Assembly (NCBI RefSeq): GCF_040560245.1
Contig: NZ_JAKMWP010000005.1
Direction: 5' to 3' (one strand)
Source: Morganella sibonii
GTDB taxonomy: Bacteria > Pseudomonadota > Gammaproteobacteria > Enterobacterales > Enterobacteriaceae
Length of the DNA stretch: 64,000 nt
Every line of letters starts with the position of its first letter. Position 1 is the stretch's first letter. Below, in pieces: positions 24,516-33,509 of this stretch. Both the position numbers and the translations under genes were made by a program. Under the pieces are notes generated by a model that searched no databases, had not been told where the DNA came from, and was given only the letters and a program-made list of their open reading frames with translations.

Positions 24516-25193
24516 TTAAAATAAACCGGCGGAAATATTAATGCATAATCCCAATATCGCCATATTAAAAATAAAGGAGACAATGGATTGCATTAACACA
24601 GCACGGCGCATCGGTGAAGAGGCAATTTCCACATCTGCTGTTTGTGAAGCGACAGCAATCGTAAATGAAAAATACATAAAATCAGAGTAGCCCGGTTCAG
24701 CGGGTTTGTCCGGAAATAATAACCACGGGGTATCCTGCTGCGGATTATTGTAATAAAGATGTGCGTAGTGCATGGTAAATCCGGCCGGCAATAACAGCCA
24801 TGAAGAAACTAATGTGGATGCCGTCAAAATATACTGAACGGCTTTATCATTGCCGGTCAGATTACCGTGTCCGCCGAGAGCAAAAAAGAGCACCAGTAAA
24901 CTGACACAACACCCGGCAAGCAGGAAAAACATCACCATACGGGCACTTTCATCCTCAATTTTGGTCAGTTTACGGATATCTTTTACTTTTTTATTGATGA
25001 TCCGTTCAAAGAGAAATAACAGATATATCCAGGAAAATGCATTCCAGCTGAGGATCAGGCACATCAGTGCGCTTTGCACAGGCAGCAGTGCAAAAAATGT
25101 CACAAATGCGACCAGCAGGGAGATAATAAAACGCGGACGCGAGTGAAAAGCATGACGAAAAATATGAGTAATGCGAATACCGTAGCGCAACAT
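24516..25193 (-). CDS. DUF1345 integral membrane protein
   Basis: A 225-residue protein with about five hydrophobic segments. It has the GYSDFMYFSFTIAVASQTADVEI segment that typifies the DUF1345 family. Function unknown. It is likely the first gene of a two-gene unit with the DedA protein. Confidence 0.8.
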   Translation of the reverse strand: MLRYGIRITHIFRHAFHSRPRFIISLLVAFVTFFALLPVQSALMCLILSWNAFSWIYLLFLFERIINKKVKDIRKLTKIEDESARMVMFFLLAGCCVSLLVLFFALGGHGNLTGNDKAVQYILTASTLVSSWLLLPAGFTMHYAHLYYNNPQQDTPWLLFPDKPAEPGYSDFMYFSFTIAVASQTADVEIASSPMRRAVLMQSIVSFIFNMAILGLCINISAGLF

Positions 25194-25318
25194 ATTAGTA
25201 CCCTGTTTAGTATGATAACGAGTTATTATACCAAATATCCGGCAGCAGGGGCGGTATCACTTTTTCAGATGTGTGCTTTTTATATACTGATTATCCTTAT
25301 AATTTAAAGTGTCTTTCC

Positions 25319-26071
25319 ATGAGCATAACATTTCTTATTGTCATGTTTTTTGTTGCCGTGGCTGCCGGATTTATCAATGTGGTGTCCGGCGGCGGTGGTT
25401 TTCTTTCTATTACGGCGCTTCTGATCTCCGGATTACCCCCTGCTAACGCACTGGCAACAAATAAGATGCAGGCATTGGGCAGTTCATTAACATCCGGAAT
25501 TTATTTTTTACGTCAGGGGCGGATTGATCTGAAAAATAATAAATGGGTGTTTATTACCACTTTTTTTGGTGCCGCGGCGGGAACAATTTTTGTGCAGTTT
25601 ATTGACCCGACTTTTCTGAAAAAATTACTGCCGGGATTAATTATCGGGGTCACGCTGTACTTTATTTTTGCCCCTGATATCACTAAATCCAAAGAAAAAC
25701 AGCGTGTTTCCTTTTTCATGTTTTCCTTTATCTGCGGCGGTGGTGTCGGGTTTTATGACGGATTTTTAGGAGCCGGTGCAGGGACATTCTATACCATCAG
25801 TTATATGCTGCTGTTAGGATACAGGATCGATAAAGCACAGATTCACTCTAATTTTCTGAACCTGGCCTCCAATACTTCATCCGTTATCTTTTTTATCGCC
25901 GGGGGTAAAATGATGTGGTCGCTGGGATTGCTGATGTTTGCCGGTCAGGCAATAGGTGCGCGGCTGGGAGCCGGTGTTGTACTGAGTTCCGGGTTGAAAG
26001 TGATAAAACCGATGATTATTCTGGTCTCTGCCGGGATCAGCACCAAAATGTTATTTGATATGTATTTTTAA
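25319..26071 (+). CDS. TauE/SafE (TSUP) family permease
   Basis: A 250-residue membrane protein with duplicated halves. Repeated motifs GFINVVSGGGGFLSI (start) and GFYDGFLGAGAGTF (middle) are the TSUP signatures. Relatives export sulfite, sulfoacetate or other organic anions. The start at 25319 follows a weak AAAGTG site; an in-frame upstream ATG gives an unlikely N-terminus. A second, divergent family member lies at 57495-58280. Its end overlaps nothing; the next gene begins 14 nt later. Confidence 0.85.
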   Translation: MSITFLIVMFFVAVAAGFINVVSGGGGFLSITALLISGLPPANALATNKMQALGSSLTSGIYFLRQGRIDLKNNKWVFITTFFGAAAGTIFVQFIDPTFLKKLLPGLIIGVTLYFIFAPDITKSKEKQRVSFFMFSFICGGGVGFYDGFLGAGAGTFYTISYMLLLGYRIDKAQIHSNFLNLASNTSSVIFFIAGGKMMWSLGLLMFAGQAIGARLGAGVVLSSGLKVIKPMIILVSAGISTKMLFDMYF

Positions 26072-26084
26072 CAGGGACAGGGCA

Positions 26085-26516
26085 ATGATGGATAATGTCA
26101 TTATCAAAGCAGGGATGTTATTTTTTTCTCTCTTTCTTTTCAGTTCTGCACAGGCAGATACAGCAGCAGGTAAAAAAACGGCCGGAGAATACGATGCACT
26201 TCAGGCGATGATCATTAAAAATGAAAGTCAGCTGCTGCCGATCCGGTTCGATGTTTATACCCTTCTGACAGAAGTCACCCGTGAGAATAACGTGATTATC
26301 CTGAATTATCAGGTTACCGGATTGCCGCCGGAATTGTTCAGAGAAGAGCAGGCGATAAATAAAATGCAGGGAATCCTGACAGGAAAATATTGTCAGGATT
26401 CAGCGATCATGCGGTTATGGCAGCTGGCATTTCCCGCCGGGCTGCAGCATAACTATTTTTCGGACGGAACCCGGGTTATGCAGATAAATATCAAACCATC
26501 AGATTGCCGGGCGTAA
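26085..26516 (+). CDS. Small secreted protein of unknown function
   Basis: 143 residues with a signal peptide (LFFSLFLFSSAQA, cut before DTAAG). The mature part has two cysteines (GKYCQDS and PSDCRA) and no known motif. The ATG at 26085, after ACAGGGACAGGG, is preferred over an upstream start that would precede the signal sequence with polar residues. It begins 14 nt after the TSUP gene. Its last 26 nt overlap tail to tail with the gene on the other strand. Confidence 0.6.
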   Translation: MMDNVIIKAGMLFFSLFLFSSAQADTAAGKKTAGEYDALQAMIIKNESQLLPIRFDVYTLLTEVTRENNVIILNYQVTGLPPELFREEQAINKMQGILTGKYCQDSAIMRLWQLAFPAGLQHNYFSDGTRVMQINIKPSDCRA

Positions 26517-26856
26517 ATTTGTCCGGTTGTTTTTCTGTATCACTGTAAAACTTAATAATCATTTTGCGGTTATAGCGGGGTGGTGCAGGCGGACATCTTA
26601 TTTTCCGCAGCACCCGTATGGCATCCCGTGCGGTACATTTATCATCACAGGTGTTTTTGGTTATTTTTACCGGATAGACTCTTCCGGCCGTATCTGTCCG
26701 GTAAATAAGATGTATTTCTCCGTTGCCGGGATTCCCGGCAATCTCTTCGGGGGTTAGCTGCCCGCTGTATTTGCACTGCCCGATCGCGGTAATATCAATT
26801 TTCGCCTGTGCGGCAGATATTGTTATCAAAAGAAAAAGCAGAGTATATCGCAGCAA
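26491..26856 (-). CDS. Small secreted protein with TonB C-terminal-like region
   Basis: 121 residues with a signal peptide (cut after AQA). The mature section GEIHLIYRTDTAGRVYPVKITKN followed by RDAIRVLRKIRCPP follows the strand-helix pattern of TonB C-terminal domains (GRV-x-NV ... ALRAV-x-KWRF-x-P). It would therefore be a free periplasmic TonB-like domain. Four cysteines are present, two of them close together (NTCDDKC). It converges on the preceding gene with a 26-bp overlap of coding ends. Role unknown. Confidence 0.55.
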   Translation of the reverse strand: MLRYTLLFLLITISAAQAKIDITAIGQCKYSGQLTPEEIAGNPGNGEIHLIYRTDTAGRVYPVKITKNTCDDKCTARDAIRVLRKIRCPPAPPRYNRKMIIKFYSDTEKQPDKFTPGNLMV

Positions 26857-27050
26857 AATGATCTCCGCAGAGTAGAGCGCCAGTGTCAGTTACGGAATAT
26901 ATTGCCACAATCAGCTTTTTTATCCATTGATACCCCGGTAAGCATCATAATGACAGCTCAGACCAAAGGCGTGGTCTGCGCAGGCATTGTGTTCTATACT
27001 GCGCGCTGTAACAACTCAGAAGATAATTGATTAAGCAGGTGGTAATGGCG

Positions 27051-27521
27051 ATGAACGGAACAATCACAACGTGGTTTGAAGATAAGGGTTTTGGGTTTAT
27101 CAAAGATGAAAACGGTGATAACCGTTATTTTCATGTGGTTAAGGTCGCCAATCCTGACCTGATTAAGAAAAATGCCGCTGTGACATTTGAGCCTACGACC
27201 AATAACAAAGGGCTGTCAGCCTATGCGGTAAAAGTGGTACCGGAAAGTAAATACATTTTCATTGCCGGAGAGCGTATCAAGCTGACAGCCATCAAATCTT
27301 TCGTGGTCTACAGCGAAGAAGAAGCAAATACCGGGATTGATAAAGATAATGTGGTGCTGTCTGTAGGGATACTGATGAACAGTATCAAACCAAAATCCGA
27401 CGTGCCGGCTGAAACACGCACACTGAAAAAACTGGCGATCACCACACAACACGGAACCACACTGATTTTTTCAGAAGATGAAATAGATATTGATGAAACG
27501 GTGAAGATGCTTAAGGTGTGA
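27051..27521 (+). CDS. Cold-shock-domain protein with extra C-terminal domain
   Basis: 156 residues. The N-terminal ~65 residues are a cold-shock domain (NGTITTWFEDKGFGFIKDENGDNRYFHV, with RNP1 KGFGFIK and a changed RNP2, RYFHV instead of VFVHF). The C-terminal ~90 residues (YIFIAGERIKLTAIKSF...) match nothing I know and end in an acidic helix (EDEIDIDETVKMLKV). Start choice: AGGTGG lies 8 nt before 27051 but only 2 nt before an ATG at 27045. A strong terminator follows. It probably binds RNA or DNA. Confidence 0.75.
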   Translation: MNGTITTWFEDKGFGFIKDENGDNRYFHVVKVANPDLIKKNAAVTFEPTTNNKGLSAYAVKVVPESKYIFIAGERIKLTAIKSFVVYSEEEANTGIDKDNVVLSVGILMNSIKPKSDVPAETRTLKKLAITTQHGTTLIFSEDEIDIDETVKMLKV

Positions 27522-27542
27522 TTGTCTGCAGATGACAGATAC

Positions 27543-27622
27543 AAAAAAACCAACCGCAGCAGGTTGGTTTTTTTAAACCGGCTAAAGCCGAAATCCAAAC
27601 AGACCGCTCCGGCGGTTTTTTT
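27543..27622 (+). terminator. Tandem rho-independent terminators
   Basis: Two hairpins follow the cold-shock-domain gene. AACCAACC/GGTTGGTT (27548-27569) has a T-run, and a shorter ACCGC/GCGGT (27603-27616) has seven T. The first is flanked by A-runs too and could stop transcription in both directions. Confidence 0.85.
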
Positions 27623-27983
27623 GTACCCGGAGCTCAGATATCAGCAATCAATTTTATAAAACTCTGTAAACGTCACTTATGAGTGGTGCTGATAGAAATT
27701 TATATAAGTTTTACACGTTTCCGCTTTATACACATGAAGAAAGAATAATGATAATAGTGTATCTGCAAAGCTATCCTTCTTAATAATAGTCAACTTCCGG
27801 GCTGGCAGGATTTTTCTTATTTTAAATAACCGGATAAAACGCTACAATTTTAGGAGCCATTTTTTTGTTTATCTTGTTTGTATATGATTTTTAAATAAAA
27901 ATACGCTCATAAATGATATCGGTGAGCCGACTTATTTAATCAATAAATTTATTATTAAGATTATATTTTATAAAGGGATTTAT
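27623..27983. other. AT-rich intergenic stretch
   Basis: About 360 bp without a supported gene. It is strongly AT-rich towards its right end, where an AAAGGGA site precedes the lipoprotein gene. I see no repeat or operator in it. Confidence 0.5.
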
Positions 27984-28448
27984 ATGAAAAACAAAATATT
28001 GCTGCTGACTATAATTACATTATTATCGGGATGCAAAATAAATGACGCTATCCGCTCAGTTAATAGTGCTGTCAACCAAATATCCCCGTCGGTGGATTCA
28101 ACAGTAACTAAAGCTACTTACTCAGAAGTATGTAAGGACTTTGATGATAATGATATATCAGCGAAGCAAAAATGGAGAGGGAAGTGGGTCATCTTCGAAG
28201 GAAAGGTGAATACTATCACAAGTTTAGAAGAGGTAGTCAGATATGATCTCTATAAACCAACCCCGCCTAAAGTAGTCGCTATTAAATTTAATAATAAAGA
28301 TGGTGCTTCATATACGTTAAAACCAAGTGAAGAAAAGAATGTTCTTAACATTAAAAAAGGACAAACTGCAAAAATAAAAGGTGAGATTACAGATATCACC
28401 GATGCACTTGGTTGCCTGATTCTCTTGGATAATGGAACAATTCAGTAG
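27984..28448 (+). CDS. Small lipoprotein with OB-fold-like domain
   Basis: 154 residues with a lipoprotein signal (lipobox LLSGC, lipidated Cys at residue 17). The mature region YSEVCKDFDDNDISAKQKWRGKWVIFEGKV followed by strands (VVAIKFNN, KKGQTAKIKGEITDI) resembles the tRNA_anti-like/OB-fold lipoproteins of unknown role. An AAAGGGA site precedes the start. Base composition is AT-rich compared with the core genes, and synteny gives no help. Confidence 0.65.
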   Translation: MKNKILLLTIITLLSGCKINDAIRSVNSAVNQISPSVDSTVTKATYSEVCKDFDDNDISAKQKWRGKWVIFEGKVNTITSLEEVVRYDLYKPTPPKVVAIKFNNKDGASYTLKPSEEKNVLNIKKGQTAKIKGEITDITDALGCLILLDNGTIQ

Positions 28449-28726
28449 TTAGCAGTGTAAGTTAATACTGTCCATATACAGAGAGTGAAGAAAGGGAAAA
28501 GGTCAGAGGAAAAAAAGCCCGGTAATCAACCGGGCAAATAAATTAATGCAATAAAGTAGTACTAGGTGGCAGGTAATATATTTGATATGGGTTAAATGAA
28601 TCCTGAACAGAACGTCACTAATAGCGGTGAATAATACGTTTGCAGGCATTTTTTGAGAAAATATTAAAATAAAGAAAAATTAAGTTATTGATTTTTCACT
28701 TTACCAATAATCCTGCCCTGTACTTT
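28449..28726. terminator. Intergenic region with GC-rich hairpins between convergent genes
   Basis: The region holds GCCCGGT/ACCGGGC (28517-28535), preceded by six A so that it reads as a terminator on the minus strand. It also holds CCCTGTAC/GTACAGGG (ending ~28737, inside the end of the next gene) followed by TTTT on the plus strand. Together they separate the lipoprotein and PPOX genes. Confidence 0.6.
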
Positions 28727-29341
28727 TCAGTACAGGGTTTTCGCTATCCGTGACGGCAGCTCTGCATCATACGCATCACCATCGAATTCGTCACGGCTGA
28801 TGGATTTGAGAATTTGCCCCGGTGGCGGAATTTTTCCTTTTTCTGCCGGATATTTACTCTGCCACAATCCGGAGCGGATCAGGGCGCGTCCGCACTGAAA
28901 AAAGACCCGTTCCACATGGATACGTAGTACCGAGCGTGGCAGTACACCGTTTACACTGAACCGTGCCAGAATCTCTGAATCAATGATAATTTCTGCTGTA
29001 CCGTTGATACGCAGGGTTTCGTTTACTTCCGGTATCAGAAGTAGTAATGCAATCTGATTGTTTTCCAGCAGGTTACGCATACTGTCAATACGGTTATTCC
29101 CGCGCCGGTCTGGTAACAACAGCGTATGCTCATCTTCAATCACTAAAAATCCCGGAGCATCCCCCCGGGGGGAAACATCCATCCCATCGGAGCCGCAGGT
29201 AGCAACTGCCAGAAATGGTGAGGATTCAATATAAGGCCGGTACAGAGGGTGAATATAATTCACTTCTTTCAATAAAGAGGCTTCTGCCGGTTTACCGTAA
29301 AGTGCTTCAAGCTCTTCTGTGTTTTTGATTTTGTTTGTCAT
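28727..29341 (-). CDS. FMN-dependent pyridoxamine 5'-phosphate oxidase-family protein
   Basis: A 204-residue split-barrel flavin protein of the MSMEG_1061-like group. Landmarks are FLAVATCGSDGMDVSPRGDAPGF (~43-65), LLLPDRRGNNRIDSMRNLLENNQIALLLLIP (~75-105) and LRINGTAEI. The C-terminal VERVFFQCGRALIRSGLW is characteristic of this subgroup. Actual substrates are unknown; homologues bind FMN or F420. A monocistronic gene. Confidence 0.85.
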   Translation of the reverse strand: MTNKIKNTEELEALYGKPAEASLLKEVNYIHPLYRPYIESSPFLAVATCGSDGMDVSPRGDAPGFLVIEDEHTLLLPDRRGNNRIDSMRNLLENNQIALLLLIPEVNETLRINGTAEIIIDSEILARFSVNGVLPRSVLRIHVERVFFQCGRALIRSGLWQSKYPAEKGKIPPPGQILKSISRDEFDGDAYDAELPSRIAKTLY

Positions 29342-29521
29342 ACCGCTATCTCCGGTTCAGTGCTGACCGTGTTTACTTTAAGCCGGCTGACTAATCAAAT
29401 AATGAAGATTACATTAATTCGGATCATTCCCCTTGTCCGCTTTTCGCTCATAGCGGACCAGGAAGCGACGGCGGGTACAAGATGAAGCGCGAAATGCTGT
29501 CACCGGCATTTTGACAGGTAC

Positions 29522-29550
29522 AAAAAAACCAACCATAAGCGGTTGGTTTT
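29522..29550 (-). terminator. Terminator downstream of tRNA-Pro
   Basis: The stem AAAACCAACC/GGTTGGTTTT is followed on the minus strand by T-rich sequence, 14 nt past the CCA end of the tRNA. Confidence 0.85.
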
Positions 29551-29563
29551 CTTATATAAATAC

Positions 29564-29640
29564 TGGTCGGCATGACAGGATTTGAACCTGCGACCCCCGA
29601 CACCCCATGACGGTGCGCTACCAGGCTGCGCTACATGCCG
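29564..29640 (-). tRNA. proL: tRNA-Pro (anticodon GGG)
   Basis: A 77-nt cloverleaf with an encoded CCA end. On the minus strand it starts CGGCATGTAGCGCAGCCTGG, has anticodon GGG in the loop TCATGGGGTGT, the GTTCAAATC T-loop, and an acceptor stem pairing CGGCATG with CATGCCG. It closely follows E. coli proL and sits beside yejM as in E. coli. Confidence 0.95.
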
Positions 29641-29715
29641 AATGATGTCTATACTACTGTTTTCTTTGATTAAAGCAAGACAGAGCTGTCCGGTTGTGCT
29701 TTTTTTATCCTGCCG

Positions 29716-31485
29716 TTAATGGGTATCGATAAAGCGCTTCTGCTCTGTCAGAACCTGAAGTAATTCAGCCATATCCGGCTTGGCGTTACGGATTTTTTCA
29801 TCATCCTCACCAAAGCGCTGATATTTACCCTGGGATGTCAGCAGCGATGCGGAGTCTGGTTTGATAATCACCAGATTGCTGTTATCCCCGGTAAATATCC
29901 AGGGCTTACGCCGCACTGCTGTGAAGAGGTCATCTCCCTGTGTGTATTCTCCCGGCGGGTTACTGACGTGCAGCAGGCGCTGCATCAGGGTTGCCATAAT
30001 ATCCGGGTGTGCAGTCAGTTTGCTGATGGTTTGTGGCGGTGTATCCGGCCAGTGGACGATCAGCGGAACACGCAGCTGGTCACGGTTAAATTTGCCGTCA
30101 GTAACCCAGTTATCCTGCAGTTTTTCCACGCTGTCACCGGCACCGGCGGTGATGATGACTACTGTTTTATTCCACTCTCCGCGGGCCCGGATATCCTGAA
30201 TCAGTGTGCCCAGGGTATTATCAATCTCTGCCATATCCGGGGCGTAATGACTGCCCGGCAACGGTGTACTGAGGTTAATCAGTGCAAACCACGGCTGATC
30301 TTTGCGGGTTTGCTTCAGCCAGAGTGACCAGTTTGCCGCCACATCCGCAGAGGCAGTCGTTATCACGCTGTTGTCCTGTCCGCTGCGCAGCGGCGGCAGG
30401 CTGTAATCCGCCAGCAGTGCATGACGGAAGAGCGGGGAGGCAAAGTTTTCGGTTGAGAAGAACCCTGACTGATAATTCTGTGTACTCAGTGCAGACATCA
30501 GCGCAGACGGGATACGTCCGTTCAGAATGCCGTCATAATAGGTACCGGAAATGCCGTAATAGAGCCCGAATTGTGCCCGTTCCGGATTGATTTCACTGCT
30601 GTAGTGCTGTGTGAATTGCGTACTTTCCTGTGCAAACCGGTTCAGGTTCGGCATTGCCTTATCAATATCTTCCCGGCTCAGCGAGGTGAGGGTGATAAGC
30701 AGTAAATTGTAGCCGCTGCCGTTGTCTGCATAGGTCAGTTTGTTGATCGGGTATTCAACGCCCTGCGCGGTCGGGTCGCCGTGCAGCAACAGTTGCTGTT
30801 CATAACTGGTACTGTCGAGCAGGCCGTGACGCTCCAGGAATTTACGTGCCGTCATCGGATAAGACACCGGCAGGTTATAGCGCTGCATGGTGACCGGACG
30901 ATAGAAATTAGCATCCGCCCAGATATACATAATATGGGATGTAATAAAGGCGGTGATAAAGACCACAGCAACGGGTTTACCGAATTTTTGCCGGTTGAGG
31001 CTGCGCAGTTTCTGCCAGCTCCAGGTACCGAACAACATCTCGATCAGGAAAATGACCGGGATCGCAATAAAGATAAACTGCCAGCGCCGTGCCATTTCCC
31101 CCTGTTCCGGGTTGACGACAAGATCCCAGACAACCGGGTTTAAATGCAGGCGGAACTGTTCATAAATGCCGATATCAAACAGCAGCAGTGTCAGCCCGGC
31201 TGTACCGAGCGCAGCGGATAAAAAGCGCAGCAGCCGTTGTGACATCACCACAAACGTGAGCGGGAACACAATCAGCAGATACAGGGCGAAGGCCAGGAAA
31301 CTAAAATGTCCCAGCCAGCTGGTGATGGCGTAAATACGGCCAATCAGGGTGTCCGGCCAGTCAGAAATAAACAGGTAACGGCTGCTGAGTGCGAGACTCA
31401 GCAGAATATTAAACAGGGTGAACCAGTGCCCCCAGCTTATCATCTGGGAGACTTTGTCACCGTATTTCGGACGATACGTTACCAT
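29716..31485 (-). CDS. yejM: LPS-synthesis regulator YejM (LapC/PbgA)
   Basis: A 589-residue inner-membrane protein. Five N-terminal hydrophobic segments (~20-190) are followed by a linker and a periplasmic sulfatase/alkaline-phosphatase-like domain. It matches E. coli YejM throughout (KVSQMISWGHWFTLFNILLSL at the start, DLMTTLMQRLLHVS-like PDIMATLMQRLLHVSNP near the end). YejM senses periplasmic-leaflet lipopolysaccharide and controls LpxC degradation through LapB. It overlaps no gene; yejL lies 27 nt upstream in the same direction. Confidence 0.95.
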   Translation of the reverse strand: MVTYRPKYGDKVSQMISWGHWFTLFNILLSLALSSRYLFISDWPDTLIGRIYAITSWLGHFSFLAFALYLLIVFPLTFVVMSQRLLRFLSAALGTAGLTLLLFDIGIYEQFRLHLNPVVWDLVVNPEQGEMARRWQFIFIAIPVIFLIEMLFGTWSWQKLRSLNRQKFGKPVAVVFITAFITSHIMYIWADANFYRPVTMQRYNLPVSYPMTARKFLERHGLLDSTSYEQQLLLHGDPTAQGVEYPINKLTYADNGSGYNLLLITLTSLSREDIDKAMPNLNRFAQESTQFTQHYSSEINPERAQFGLYYGISGTYYDGILNGRIPSALMSALSTQNYQSGFFSTENFASPLFRHALLADYSLPPLRSGQDNSVITTASADVAANWSLWLKQTRKDQPWFALINLSTPLPGSHYAPDMAEIDNTLGTLIQDIRARGEWNKTVVIITAGAGDSVEKLQDNWVTDGKFNRDQLRVPLIVHWPDTPPQTISKLTAHPDIMATLMQRLLHVSNPPGEYTQGDDLFTAVRRKPWIFTGDNSNLVIIKPDSASLLTSQGKYQRFGEDDEKIRNAKPDMAELLQVLTEQKRFIDTH

Positions 31486-31512
31486 AGAGTTTCGTCGTCA
31501 GCCGGAATGCGG

Positions 31513-31740
31513 TCAGTGCGCTTTATCTTCACTGACGGAAGATTGCAGGGCGCGGGCGAAGGATTCAGCAATATTCGCGCGTTGTGACGGCGCAACACTG
31601 GTATTGATGAGATTGGTCACCATATTTCCTAACACCATAAGAGAAAGGTCGGTCGGTGTCCGGTTTTTTTCCAGCACACTGACCAGCTCAGCCAGTAACT
31701 TTTCAACGTGTTCATCACTGTAGCGGGATGATTGCGGCAT
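31513..31740 (-). CDS. yejL: YejL, UPF0352 family
   Basis: A 75-residue helical protein matching E. coli YejL (SRYSDEHVEKLLAELVSVLEKN, LMVLGNMVTNLIN). Function unknown. It forms a two-gene unit with yejM as in E. coli. Confidence 0.95.
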   Translation of the reverse strand: MPQSSRYSDEHVEKLLAELVSVLEKNRTPTDLSLMVLGNMVTNLINTSVAPSQRANIAESFARALQSSVSEDKAH

Positions 31741-31972
31741 AAACGTAGATATCCTGATTGTACAAAGCTCTATATCATAACTGATGAGCGGCCGTATTTC
31801 TGCTTTTTGCGGAAAATTATTTCAATTATGGGTCCGGTTACGCAGGTAACCGGTCAATTTCAGTATGCGCGCTGCGGATTATCCTGTCTTGTCACATTCT
31901 CCTGTGAATGTGACTTGCGCACAGATTGCAACGATGTTTGAATACGCGCAAACGAGGCCGAAGGAGTTAAAG

Positions 31973-32977
31973 ATGAGTCTGGATATCATTCAGATTGCGT
32001 TACATCAGCTGATTAAACGCGATGAACAGACACTGGAAGTGGTGCTGCGGGACACACCACTGGAAAAAACCGCCATTGTTGAGGAAATGATGGCTGAACT
32101 GCACCGGGTCTACAGCGCGAAAAGCAAAGCGTACGGTGTATTTAATGAAGAGAGCGAACTGTCAGCGGCATTGCGTCTGCAGCGGCAGGGAGAGGAAGAG
32201 TTTCATGCCTTTACCCGTGCGGCAACCGTACGTCTGAAGGATGAGCTGGCAAAATACCCGTTTGCCCAGGGCGGCGTGGTGTTATTTGCTCACTACCGTT
32301 ATCTGGCGGTGGAATATCTGCTGGTGGCGGTACTCGACAACTGCCAGAGTATGCTGGTGAATGAGAGCCTGGAGCTCAACAGTACCCATTATCTGGATAT
32401 CCCGCATGCGGATATTATTGCCCGCATTGATCTGACCGAATGGGAAACCAATCCGGAGTCCAGCCGTTACCTGACATTCCTTAAAGGTCGTGTCGGGCGT
32501 AAAGTGTCCGATTTCTTTATGGATTTTCTCGGTGCCGCTGAGGGCTTTAATGCCAAAATCCAGAACAAAGGATTGTTGCAGGCACTGGATGATTACTGTG
32601 AGGAAGCACAGGCGGATAAACAGGAGCGTCAGTCTTACCGCAAACAGGTGTTTGATTACTGCACAGAGCAGTTGCAAAGCGGTGAAGAGATTCAGCTGAC
32701 CGAACTGTCCGCAGAACTGCCGCCGCTGGGTGAGCAGAGTTTTGCGCAGTTTACACAGGAAAAAGAGTACGGGCTGGAGGATTCTTTCCCGGCTGATCGC
32801 AGCACATTACGTCAGCTGACAAAATTTGCCGGCAGTGGCGGCGGGCTGACCATTAATTTTGATGCGATGTTGCTGGGTGAGCGGATTTTCTGGGATGCGG
32901 CCACGGATACCCTGACCATCAAAGGAACTCCGCCGAATCTGCGGGATCAGTTACAGCGCCGTGGTAATAAAGGGTAG
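31973..32977 (+). CDS. yejK: Nucleoid-associated protein YejK (NdpA)
   Basis: 334 residues. The ATG at 31973 is chosen because AAGGAG precedes it and the protein then begins MSLDIIQIALHQLIKRDEQ as in the family. YejK binds the nucleoid and interacts with topoisomerases. It is divergent from yejL, the same arrangement as in E. coli. An in-frame extension upstream is not protein-like. Confidence 0.95.
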   Translation: MSLDIIQIALHQLIKRDEQTLEVVLRDTPLEKTAIVEEMMAELHRVYSAKSKAYGVFNEESELSAALRLQRQGEEEFHAFTRAATVRLKDELAKYPFAQGGVVLFAHYRYLAVEYLLVAVLDNCQSMLVNESLELNSTHYLDIPHADIIARIDLTEWETNPESSRYLTFLKGRVGRKVSDFFMDFLGAAEGFNAKIQNKGLLQALDDYCEEAQADKQERQSYRKQVFDYCTEQLQSGEEIQLTELSAELPPLGEQSFAQFTQEKEYGLEDSFPADRSTLRQLTKFAGSGGGLTINFDAMLLGERIFWDAATDTLTIKGTPPNLRDQLQRRGNKG

Positions 32978-33055
32978 TTAGAGCAGAAATAAATAACGCC
33001 GCAAAAGCGGCGTTATTTACTCGGCGTCCCGATTAAAGCTCGATAGGTGGCGTAA

Positions 33056-33337
33056 TTAAGCGCGCAGGAAATCGATGTGTGTCAGTTTTGGCTTGAACGG
33101 ATGACGCTGTACAGCCTGTACTTTCACTTTGGTTTCTTTACCATCGATAACCAGGTTCAGAACTTCGTAAAATTCTGGTTTAGCTTCCTGGTTGATCAGG
33201 ATGTCGTGATCCAGTTCGATGGAAACAGGTTCCTGGTTGCCACCATAAACGATAGCAGGGAACTTGTTTGCGCGGCGCAGGCGGCGGCTCGCACCCTTAC
33301 CCTGCTCTTTACGTAATTCAGCATTGATAGTTAACAT
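33056..33337 (-). CDS. rplY: 50S ribosomal protein L25
   Basis: The 93-residue short L25 form of enterobacteria, which binds 5S rRNA. The start MLTINAELRKEQGKGASRRLRR is standard, with an AGAG site before it; an ATG 18 nt upstream is ignored. It is convergent with yejK, and a hairpin with GCCGCAAAAGCGGC at ~32998-33013 between them serves as terminator. Confidence 0.97.
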   Translation of the reverse strand: MLTINAELRKEQGKGASRRLRRANKFPAIVYGGNQEPVSIELDHDILINQEAKPEFYEVLNLVIDGKETKVKVQAVQRHPFKPKLTHIDFLRA

Positions 33338-33509
33338 AGCTTTTCTCTTTAACAAGAGTAAAAAAAATCTCTGCTACAGGCGACCCAGCAGCAAAGTCGG
33401 TATTTGGCTCCGGCAGGGTTACCCCCGGTGAAGCGGCGTGCATTTTACCGAAAATGCGGACAAACGGCAAACGAAACCCGGAATAAAACCCAAAAAGCAG
33501 CACTCAGGG

